Source: Ziziphus jujuba (taxonomy: Eukaryota; Streptophyta; Magnoliopsida; Rosales; Rhamnaceae). From it: DNA of 64,000 bases. The stretch spans positions 8,577,001 through 8,641,000 of the forward strand of contig NC_083387.1 in NCBI RefSeq assembly GCF_031755915.1, in the 5' to 3' direction. Positions 1 to 11,700 of the stretch are shown piece by piece (positions within the stretch are counted from its first letter, which is position 1; each line of letters starts with the position of its first letter). The notes under the pieces are model-generated. The model was given only the letters and a program-made list of their open reading frames with translations, made no database searches and had not been told where the DNA came from. The position numbers and the translations under genes were made by a program.

Positions 1-3000
1 AAGTGTCAGTGAAGTCACATGCGATGGAGTAAAACGGGAAGAGGGCAAATGCTATACTTGTGTTTATGTTTTTGTGTGTGTGTGTGTGTTTTTGAGAGAG
101 TGATGAGGCTTTTTTACTTTTGGGTTTTTTAATGGGTCCCTCTTGATGGATTTATTAGAGAGAAAAAGGATTGAGAGTGTGAAGGATGTTTTGTTCTAAT
201 TCTATATGTTTTTATATAAGCTTTAAAAAGTTTGTTTGAGGACTCTCTTTCTTTACCATTCACTATGCACTTAAAAATAGTGTGAGAACTAAGTTTTGTA
301 CTTGGAGCTTTTGGATGTTTGTATAATAGCCTTTTTTTGTTTTGTTCTGGCATTTAAGTTTGTTTTTTTTTAAAAAAAAAAATTATATTGGGGGCTTAAA
401 GATTCTAATTATGAATTTTGTTCTTAAACAGTGGCTCATAAAACAGTGGTTTTGCCATTGGTTTAAACTCACTTTTTAATGAGATTGATTTAGAAGTAAG
501 AGAAAATGTTTTATATGGCAATTAATGAAATGTTATAGTCAACACGTACGCATTTAAACGACCACAGATGCCTTAGAAAATGAGAGCTGCCCAACTAAAG
601 CATAATAATTAGTATATATGGATCATAAATATATGTTTTAGTATTAATACGAACTCATTAAATTTTGTTCGTAAAGTCATTATGTGGGACTTATATTACT
701 CTGTCATCGAATAAATGGATTTCAAGTCATTAAGGGGTAACCAAAATACAGGCAAACCGAACACGGCCTTAACAGAATGATTTTTTTTATTTTATGCATA
801 TGTAAGCATAAAATTATTATGCTAAAAATACTATCTAAAGCTAAAAATATAATATAATAAATCATAAAATAAGATAAGATTCTTATCTCCTTGCCTAAGG
901 CAGCTCAACAAAGGCGGTGCTTTTTTGCGCTCGCTATTTGCCAACTGAGAAGAACTACATTTTTCTACAGCATGTGGAATACAATTAATTTGCACAAAGT
1001 TGGACTAGAAATTTAGTGGCGCTTGACAAAGAAGTAGGTTTGGCATTAGGTTCTATATATATATATATATATATATCTTTTGGAACGATAAAATTGCTTC
1101 ATTGCAAAGTTATGGATATAATATCGTCACTGTATAAAGATATGAATTTCACGGCCTCGGAAAATTTTGAGGTTCTATAAACGGAAAGAGAGAGAATAAA
1201 GTGTGATTGTAGCTTTGTAATTTTGCTTATTTTTAGAAGATAAAGAGCATTTAAACATAAAAAGATCAAATTCATTATAATTTAATTAAACAACTACATA
1301 TAAATATATCACATATTGGTTCGAAAGATCATATTAGCCAAAATAACACAAGTAAAAGAAATAAAGAAGTGGGTCATCGTGGTCTCCCATTTAAAAGTAT
1401 GAGCCAAGGTCAGAAATGTTTATCCATTTATATATATATATATATATATTTGTATGTGAATTTAAATATATTTCTTTTAATATCGAAAATAGAGGAATTC
1501 GGATTATCATCCGAAACAATGTTGCTGTTACCATTCGAGTATTTTCATAGCAGACTTTTTTTTTAAATATAAAAAGTTAAAGCGTTAAATAAATTTATTG
1601 GCTGCGAGAATCTGTGCAAACTATAGCAGACATTTATTATTATTATTTTTTTGGGTAAACAAAAAAAATCAGACATTTATTTTGAATAATATATGATCAC
1701 AGATATTGAAGGGGTGTTTTTTTTTTTTTTTTTTAATTATTTTTTTAATAAATTGAGGGGGTTTGCAAAATAGCATACATTTATTTTGATTAATATATAT
1801 ATATATATATATTATATGATGCCAGATTTTGAAGTGGCTTATAAAAATAGCATCCAAAAAAAATGGTCGGCTCTGAGCGAGAGTGAACGTAGGGCAGCTG
1901 ACCTGCGGCCTGATAGCGATTCCTATAAAGCGGCCTTCACCGCCTGACCACATGTTTTTTTTTTTCCTTTTCAGGATAACTTCAATATATAATAAAGTTC
2001 TTGTTTCCTTTGTTCTTTTTAATAATTGACCACACACAATATGCTTCTTTATTTATCTCGCTACATACTTTAATTAAGGATTACTTAATTTGTCTATGAA
2101 TCTATGACACTCTCTCTCTCTCTATATATATATATAAAAGAAATTTAAAAAATTATGAAAGATTTTATTTTCTTTTAAGATTAGAGCATAAATATTCAAA
2201 TTCAGCATCATTCTGTTTGTATCATGCCCTTGTAATTGTATTTCCAAAGAGGATGAATTGGTCAATTTTGTCTTGTAATGCCATTCATTTTAGTCATATC
2301 GAACATATAATTAATTTGTACTTTAATTGATAAAAATCGATTTATTTTAGCTGCTTTTGTAACTCTATGCGCATCAGCCCGACGTTTTTATTTTATTTTT
2401 TTTTAACTTTGGATAAACTGTGCATCAACCCAACTGTATGTGTGGGTAGGTACTCTCTCTCTCTCTCTCTTTAACTGTATATGTAACTGTTAGGGGCCGA
2501 TACTTTTTGGACAAGCAAGCACAGCTTTTTTAAGTTTCGGCAGGTGAAAAAAAAAAAAAAAAAAAAAAAGGGGGCATTGAGTGTGAATCTTTGCTCAATT
2601 TCATTGAAGGTACCTCGCTTTGCCTTAGTTACAAGTTAAGCTGTGCTTTCTGAGATTGATTTTTCCGGCAAGAAAACAATCCAATTTCAAGTTCCATAGT
2701 TACCAGATTGACATATGAATCTCTGAAGCTCTTTGACCAACAAGCATAGTTCATATTTCCACTTGGTTTCTCTCTCTCATTTTTTTTTTTTTTTTTAAAG
2801 ATGTTTGGATAACAACAAAGTTAATAGAAATATGAAATTTTTTAAAAAGTTAAAAAAAAATTTTGAATGATTTTTAAAAAGAAAAATTTGTGAGATCTAA
2901 TAAAAAATAAATCTCACAATATAAAAACTATTATAAAAAATTGATCATCTCAAATCAAATAATTATCATTCTAAACTTTTCTAAAACAATTAATTTTTAT

Positions 3001-4188
3001 TTATTTTTTAAATACAATTTTATTATTTAATTTTAATACATAAATTTATTTAGTTACTAATAAATTCTATATTATCCTATTATTAACCAAACTTATAAAA
3101 AAAAATCTCAAAATATTTACTTTTGAAAAATTAAATTAAAAAAAATAATTCTCTTAAATCACTTTCATTTTCTTTAATACTTTTTTTTTTCTACCAAACA
3201 GGCCGAATCGTTCATAAGCATGTATAGAAGCTCTTTTGTTCCAAAGTCTTTAAGTTTGAGATTGTTTGGCAGTCAATTGGTCCAACGATGGAACAATTGG
3301 TTTTGCTCCAGTCTATATATAAACTGAAACATACTGGGCCGACCCATATTGTTTTCTTACTTTGTTGGACCTAGAAGTTTCCTCCAAAACATAAGCAGAT
3401 TGAGATACATATGTAGAGTTGGTCAATTTTGGCCCATAATCAATATTTGTTTACTTTATTAAATGTCGATAAGAAATTACACTAATGCTAGCAATACACT
3501 ATCTAGGGCTGATAAAAATAAAATTTTAATATATAGAATTTTGTATAATAAATTTTTTTGAAAAATTTTTTTTATTAAAAAACTAATAAATGTTTGGTTG
3601 TAAATAAAAAAACTACATTAAATATCCATTAAATTTTCATATAAAATAATTTTTTTTTAAGCTTTTCTAAAACAATTTAAAAAAATTTATTTTTTAATCA
3701 ATAAATACTTATTGACTTTTGTCAAACACCTCTATTTTTTTTATAAAAAAACTTTTGACCCTCAAATAAAACTTTTAAGCCCCAAAAAAACTCTACCAAA
3801 CAGGCCTTTAATAAAAGGTATTGAAGACTTATAATAATAATTACATTTGAAATTTCTTTTTGAAATTGAGAATAACATCTCATGTCATTGATTGAAAATT
3901 TATCAACTCAATAATTCCCTATTAAACATCAAGCATCCCATTTGATTTCGCTACAAAACAAATAAAACCATTACATAATGGAAACATAACAAGTGCATTT
4001 TGCTACAAAAATCAGTGAAAGATACCCTCCCTCTACCCATCAGTAGCTTTTATTACCTGATACAAGAAGAGAGAGCCATAGAAAACAGCTTGGTTAGAAT
4101 TCACGAACCTACTGCAAAATGCCAACCCCTGGCACTGGCGCATTTTCTTTCTCTCTCAAGTATACACTGAAGCTGCTAACAACACTGT
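1..4188. other. AT-rich intergenic spacer
   Basis: I see no supportable gene here. The stretch holds (AT)n runs near 1056-1076, 1431-1448 and 1790-1812, several A and T homopolymers (for example about 2548-2569), CT runs near 2110 and 2455, and a small GC-richer island at about 1865-1950. The last few hundred bases probably include the 3' UTR of the minus-strand gene that ends at 4189. Short open frames are interrupted and low in complexity. Confidence 0.6.
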
Positions 4189-7100
4189 TCACTTCGGCCG
4201 CCTCCTGTATGGGTATAGAATGTCATCCAAACTCTCTTTCACATAGTTGCACACTCTGTTCACATTCCTAGCCACACCTGAAGCTACTAGGCCTGCATTC
4301 CTCTTAAACCTGCATATATGCAAGCATTAACTTCACTGAAATATGTAGATCTTCCAGTTCCTAATTTCCTTTCAAATAAGAATTCAGCCTTGCCTGTTTA
4401 GGTACTCATCTCCTGTTGGATGAGGAGGTTTATAGGTTCGAGGTTGAGGAAATGTTCGGACTTTTTCTAAAGAAAAAAACATATAGAATTGTGAGCTCCT
4501 GTACAAGTCTCATGATACAAGAAACCTCAAACACTTCTCAATTATCAGTATTCCAAAGTCCAAATGCATAGAATTGACTAAGAATGCATAAGCGACAGGC
4601 AGGCATATATATATCAAACAACAAATTCCTATGCAACCCCTGCAACTCTACATTTTCAAACAGAAATTTCTCCGTTAAATATGTGAAATAAGATAAATAA
4701 CACTGCTTTCAAACACCACACAAAACTCTAAATTAAATTTCATTGGTCCCCTGAACAACAGAGCTTCCAGATTCCATGGATATCAGAAATTCTGAACATT
4801 GTCATGAAAACAACAAAAAAAAACATGATTGGCCATGTTACGGTTGAATTAACAGACAAGTAAGAATCTACTAAGATTTTATTTCATGAGTAGACTATAA
4901 AGGAAATGAAGACAGTTACCTAATACTTTCTCTCTAATATTGGATAGGTATACATGCGAGAGGAAGTAATGAAGACAGAAGATTATAGACAGGATTGGAT
5001 AATTTAAAACGTAGTCAGTGAGCATGCTCGAAAGAATATAGGGACGGCTAGCAGAGGAATTACCAAATAATTTATAACTTAATGAATTCCATCGAACTAC
5101 TAGTATTTCTGGTTGTTGAAATATTAAACATCATTTAATTTACTAAGTCAATTATATGGCCTTTTAAGCTACAACTGCATTTGCAGAATAGGAGTTCAAG
5201 GTGATCGACCAAACATCTTATCAGAAATTGAAAAACACAGAAGAGAAGAGCAATTCCTCCTAGATTCAAAGCAAGAGACAGAGCTATCAAGAAAATCAGA
5301 TTAACATATGATCAAAGATTAATTGACATATCCAACAAAACAAATAAAGAAAAAGGCAATTCAAAGCAAGAATAAGTCTTCCTAGATTCAATGCAAGTGA
5401 CGGAGAATCAAGAAAATCAGATTAACATATGATCAAAGATTAATTGACATCTCCAACCAACAAAAGGAAAAACAAAGCCATTCAATTACCTTCACTTTTA
5501 TTAGCATGGGCAGCATCATGGTTTACAGGCCTTTTATCCAGCAATACCTGACAAAAACAGTTAGCAATGTCATGCTATGCAATCACTAGAAGACAACAGA
5601 CCATGGATTATGACAATGAAAAAATTACAACTTCAATAGACTGGGAAAATAATGCTACTAGTTTTATAAATAATGCTGAAATCTGATTTAAAAGTCCCTT
5701 TGCACCAAAGTGGCAGCTTTCCTCCACATACATTTGGTTGAAAATAATAATATCAAGGCAAAACAGCATCAGATAGTTCGTTTATAATTCAGATATTTTT
5801 CCAGAAATATTTTAAGCAGTAGCCAAAAGCAAAACAAGACGTGAAGGACTTTTACATATAGGAAAGGGACTAAACATAAAATGAAATATCAGGATATTGC
5901 ACCTCAAGACCAACACAAAATGGCAACTCCGCTTGTTTATTCTGTGGATCATTTGAAGAATCTTTCTTATTCAAGAATACCGAGTATCCTATGCAAGCAT
6001 ACTTGAAATCTGTAAGACTGCGGCCCTCTTTAGAAGCTTCCAGTTCAGTTTCCCCCACAATGTAGCTGGGAACTGGTAATGCACCTCAAAAATCAGCACA
6101 TATTTTGTGTAAGCTTAAACAGGTACATTTATTGCTGGTAATTAAACAGATATGAATAAAACCATGGAATTATTGAAGAAGAAGATATACCCTCTACTAC
6201 AACCATAGTGTACACCCACGACTACTAGATATCGCCATGGACATTTAATGATGGATACATGCTTGAACAATTATAAACCATTTGGCTTGTATAAGCTAAT
6301 CCAGGTGGAGTTGCTCCAATATGTCCCCATATGACATATTAAATACATAAACCACAGAACTACTTAGATGTTAAATCCCATAGGCTCTCTAAATGGAACC
6401 AAAACTTTAAGAATTGGTATGTACAAATAAAACAACATATTAACAAAAATTTCACGGTCAAGACAGAGATATCTCCACGCACCATGTCAATATAGATTCA
6501 GTATCTGTTCAGAATCCACTGACTAATGTCTTCCGTAAATAGAAGAGATAAAAACCAAGACGAGACTATCAAATCATAACCTATTTCTATTAATTTGTGG
6601 ACAGAGAGCTAATTCCCAGAAAAAAAATAAAAAATAAAAAAAGGATTCAGCAGCAGAAAGATTGAACAGTGTCTAAGCTAGAAAAGATTCCTACCTACCA
6701 AACAAATAATATAAAAAGCTTCCTTTTTTTTAGCTTCTTTTCGAAATTAATTCCGAAAATTAATAAATTCTCAACCAACAACAAAGTTGAAACCAATACA
6801 CACGAATGAGAATGAAAACCAAAACCAACGATGAAAAAATATTCAATGACAGTTTTTTACTATTTTCTCTTTTACAAAAAAAGCAAACATTCAGATTCAA
6901 TCCAACTCTGTAAAAAGTTACAATAAAAAATAAGAGGGAACGCTGAATAGGTACAGTTAACAATTAAAACACATGCTTAGAAAAATCATATTATCAATCT
7001 GTTAGATTTGGGTGGATAGCGAACCTTGTTGGAGGGTTCTAGAGAAGCCAACGCAGGTGGGGTTCTTGGACTTGGATTTCTGAATAGAGGAGTAATAGAG

Positions 7101-7343
7101 GCAACCCTTGCAGGACTTTCCCATGGATCCTCCTCCTCTGTTACTGCTCCGATTAGGATTAGTTGTAGGAGGATTAGGAATATTAGGATTAGGAAGAGGG
7201 TTCTGATTTTGGGTTTCACCGTCTGCGTTTTCTTTGCCTGTTTCCATGGTTTTACTTCCGCTATCAAATTCGATTTTCTGGTTAAAGCAGCCCTTTTGAT
7301 TTCTTTGTTTTGTTGTTACCTTCTCTTCCACATTTTTGTTCAT
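4189..7343 (-). CDS. Conserved plant protein of unknown function (probable DUF8204 family), 5 exons
   Basis: Exons on the minus strand are 7343-7025, 6072-5903, 5547-5490, 4466-4394 and 4309-4189, joining in frame to 246 aa. The N-terminus is Asn/Pro-rich and disordered. It is followed by a conserved block with GKSCKGCLYYSS, then SKNPTCVGFSRTL, EASKEGRSLTDFKYACIGYS and ELPFCVGLE, and a C-terminal block FKRNAGLVASGVARNVNRV ending DDILYPYRRRPK. I recognise this arrangement as a plant-wide family of unknown function, which I believe is now called DUF8204; the Cys-x2-Cys pair may bind metal, but that is inference. Intron 4 uses a GC donor (AACAG|GCAAGG), which is needed to keep the conserved frame. 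A second in-frame ATG at 7247, in better context (ACCATGG), may be the real start and would give 214 aa. No function should be assigned. Confidence 0.8.
5259..5485. repeat. Tandem duplication, period about 122 bp, in an intron
   Basis: Two copies beginning CCTAGATTCAA at about 5259 and 5381, sharing a long near-identical core (AAATCAGATTAACATATGAT and onward). The second copy runs up to the donor side of exon 3 of the gene at 4189-7343. Confidence 0.8.
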
Positions 7344-8736
7344 GCGGCTACTGCGGCACTGCCTTTGGTGAATTTTGCAGAATAATATTCCCTCTTTTAT
7401 TAAAATAAAAAAGTTTATATATATTCCCTTTTTTATTTATTTATATTTACTTTCTTTTTTTCTTATAACGGTAAATATTTTTTTCCCTTTTTTAACACTA
7501 ACAATATCATAAATTTTAATTCTACCAAAAAAAAAAAATCATAAATTTAAAGCTTATATATATATATATATATTATCAATTAGTTGTTGTTTGTATTTGT
7601 TTGGGTTAGTTAATCTTTTGTCTATTATTACACTCAACTTCATGAATTGCAAAACTACTTTTTATATACACAATAATGCAAGTGACAGCACATTAGTGTA
7701 TCAAATTTATTTACCAAATAATTGAAATCTAGTTAATTAATTATTATTATATTAATATATTATTTACTGCATTATTTGGTCTAATAATATAAAATGACTG
7801 TAATTTTTAAAAATCTAGAGCAAATTAGAAGAAATAATAAAGCATAAAATAATATTTATCTTTGATAGATATTAGATACATAATAAATAAATAAAACATT
7901 TAAAATGAAGTGGATTCATAAATCCAGATCAATGTAAAACGCATTCACACCTTATGGGAGCATTTTCTCCAAGGAGACGGGGTAAATACATTGGAGGTGT
8001 CGGCTGATGTTATAATAATCTTTGGGGTATAGGAAGTAGGAACTAGCACCGCCCTCCTCTTGGCTGGCAACATAACTAGCCCGATGGGCGTTCAGTTTAG
8101 CGAATAACAAAATAAAAGGATTGGTGGCCAATGGGCATTCAATTTATGGAAAAGCGAGAGAGAGAATGAGAGAGAGAGAGAGAGAGAAATTAATAGTAAT
8201 TCATAAAGAAATGTAATACCGTCAAGAATTCCCTATTAGATTTTTTTCCTTGTATTCATATACAAAATAATGAAATATATTATGAATTTTGTGTCACAAA
8301 TATGTATGAAAACTAGGATGCCGTTTATTTGATCCAAAAAGCATAAAAGCATCCTGTCTGAATAAAGGTAATATGTTTTAACGGCTGTTGACTAAGACCA
8401 AAAGGACCCTTACAAGCAGCAACATCAACATACCCATCCTTTCCACAAATTCCAACACATGCTGAAACCCTTAAATTACCATAATATATATATATATATA
8501 TATATCAGAGAGAGAGAGAGAGAGAGAGAGGGAGGGGGGAGAGAGAGAGAGAGCAGAGCAAAAAGAAGTGAGGTCGCCGACTACTAGAAGACTGCACTTT
8601 GTTCTACAAATAAATAGAAAAGAAAAAATGCTTATACATGTCAAAACTCTCCAATGGGGAATAAACTGTACAGTATCAAGTGCTCTTCCTCTGCTGGCTG
8701 ATGCTATTGCTATGGATATGTTAAAACTAAAACCTC
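7344..8736. other. Spacer between two minus-strand genes
   Basis: This contains the presumed promoter and 5' UTR of the gene starting at 7343 and, at its right end, the 3' UTR of the NERD-like gene (roughly 8400-8736). It holds an (AT)n run at about 7556-7574, a GA run near 8157-8187, an (AT)n run at 8483-8504, and a compound GA/GGGA tract at 8505-8553. No other gene is supported. Confidence 0.6.
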
Positions 8737-11700
8737 TCAAGTGTGCATATAATCACAAGAAGCACCCTTCTTGCAATGACCACTCTCATGATACTTGCAA
8801 ACTCTCTGTCCCTTAAACGGAGGCCTTGAAGAACCTCCCCCTCCCCCTCCATTACCAAACGATGACTGCCTGTTCCAAGGTTTATTACCCCCACCATAAC
8901 CAGAATCCCCACCGTGAGATCCTCTATCCCTCTGATTTGAGTATCTATCTGCATTATGATTCCGTTCGCTTCCCCATTTCCCTTGGTTCCCTGTTGGTGC
9001 GCCCCAACCCGGATTTGGATTTCCTGGTGGTGGCCCTTGACCAGGAGCACCCCAGCCTTGATTCGCATTCATAGGTGGTTGTCCTTGTCCTGGTGGACCC
9101 CAACCTGAAATTGGATTACTAGCCTGTAGGCCTTGACCGTGTGCTACCCATCCTGGATTTGCATTTCCTATCGCTGGACCCTGACCAGAAGCTCCCCATA
9201 CTGGCCCTCCCCAGCCCATGTTTGGATTTGCTGCCTTTGGCCCCCAGCCAGTATTTTGATTCGGCACAGCGGTTTGATTATCTGCAGTACCCATGCCCCA
9301 AGGAGATGGAGCTGGAGGGTGAATGTTTGACTGATTACTTGAAACTACAGGTCTCCAAGGATCAGATGGAGGAACACTTGAAAAACCAGTCGAAGGAAAA
9401 TTTCCCCCATTATACATAGGAGAAGGTGCTTGAACAGATGGACCATCACTCCAGTGACCGTGGGCAGGAGGTTGTGCAGGCATAATAGTGGGATTACTTG
9501 TTTCCACTTTCTGCGCATGAGCAACCACCCAGGGTTGGGATTCACTCCCAGGTATTGAGCCTGATGTTATCATTTCTGGTTTTGGAACAGAACCAGATCC
9601 CCATCCTTGCTTCTCAACAGGAGGATTATAACCAGTCACAGACTGCACCAAACTCTGTAGATTTGAGACAACATTTTTAAGATCAGCACCATGATTTATT
9701 GACGCATCATTTAAAACGGGTGCTGACATTATTGGAAGAGAAGGCATTTGAATAGCATTCATTGAGCCTGTAGGTATAATCTTATCTGGCTTGGGTGCTG
9801 ATGTTACAGTCTCCTGAGGAACTACAACAGAGGGTTGCGGCCCTCCACTGCCTCCCAAGAGAGAACTAGCTGCTTGTACACTATTGGCAGACCATTTATT
9901 TTCAAAAGTTTGCACCTTTGTCGAACCCATGGGAGTTTGCGATGGGGTCGGTGAAGGCAGATTTGTTGAACCCCACCCATCCACGGAGTATCTTGGGACC
10001 TCCACTGATGTAGGAGCCACCTTGCCTGTTGAAGAATTTGTTTCAGTTTGCATTCTCCAACTTTCTCCACCAACTTGGACTTCTGTCCCCCTCTGTAAGA
10101 CTGCTCCTTCAGGCTTCGCAGAACTTGAAGGCGAGGGAAGTGAATTATGCACTATCTGAGCCTTGGAAAAACCGCCGTCCAGTGATGAGGGATCCTTCTG
10201 GAACTTTCCAACTAATGCATCAGTCAAAAGTATAGAATCTTCTTGTTTCTCAGTAGCTTTCCAAATTCTCAGTTCAGCAGGGAAATAACCAGTGGTACTC
10301 CATTTGCGCAGCTGAGTGATGGAAAATGGTCCCTGGACTTTTCCAGATGGATCCTTGTAATGCCATATTTTTTCTGCTTCATTGAATTTTTCTGCAGACT
10401 GAGCAGCCCCTGTAGAGAGAGGTGTCCCCAAGGTTTCTGAAACAACCGTTGGAAACGATTCAGATATTACCACAGACTGTGTACTCCTGGAGACAGTTTC
10501 AGAACTAGAAACTTTGTGCTTGTCCCAGCTGCTTGTTTGCTGTAATTCTGTCTCTCTCCCATGATTCCATGAATCATTTACTATCTCACCAGTTCCAGCT
10601 GTATCCTCCACTTTATTAGAGAACCCCCTACTAGAAAAGTTCCTGCTTAATTCCCGACCCATGTTGGAATAATTCCTTGTCCCACTCCAGGGATCACTTG
10701 AAACAGGTCCACCTTTTCGTGGAGAAATTGGCTCCCTCCCCCTCCTGCCAAATCCGGAGCCTCTCGGCCTCAAGAAGCTCTCTGGGTGAATTGAAGTAAT
10801 GTTATTACTGAATGATTAAGTAACATGAGAGAAATGAACAAGAGGATATAAATGGCATAAATTTCATAAGACATACCTTGTTTTTTATCATCAGTTTCTT
10901 CTTCCTCCTCTTCAGACTCATAACTAGGATCCATATTAGGGTCCGCATGTATTTCTGGAATTTCTTCCAACCTACGCTGTCGCTCCTCAGGTGCCTTCAA
11001 AAGCTGCAACTTCTCTACACATTCTCGAAGCGTGGAAGTCGGTCAAGGATAATACCATTTCTTTAAAAACAAACATACATTCTCCATCACAAAGTGGCAT
11101 ACAAATATACAAAGATTTTTCAAATGAAAATTATTGAAAAAACAAACAGGTACTGGTTCCTTCAATTTCATCCCTACAAAATCATCTTTCCTTTTTTTTA
11201 TTTTTTCCTTTCCCATAAGTTACTAAATAACTCATGTAGTAATGTTAATGTTCTTGTTTTTTGTTCCTATTTTTCATTTAAAATATGAATGACAAATGAT
11301 TATTATAAGATGATCGGCAGTGACGCAGGTATGGCAAGGCAAAGTATATGTTCCACATGAGTTGTCATGCATGAAAAAGTAAAAATATAAAAGGGCGGCC
11401 AGATAACTTGAAGGAACATGTAAAACAAAATTGTAAATTGTAAATTGTAAATAAACTTAGAAAAAAGGATATTCCTTCCTACGGCCTGTCTCACTGGCTC
11501 GATCACGAAGATGGCTAAGCCGCACAATCTCCGTCTCTAACCACTGCAATAAAGAAACATTGAAATGTAAAATAAAAATCAGAAGACTTGAACATAAAAT
11601 CAAAAGATATCATCACAATAAATCAACATAAACAATATGAAAATCGATTTATTTCCCAAAATTGTATATTCCTCATAGTCAGAATTAAATCCTACTTAAA

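Noticed and set aside
7026..7385. Long plus-strand open frame opposite exon 1 of the DUF8204-type gene
   Set aside because: It is the antisense shadow of a real coding exon and lacks family features.
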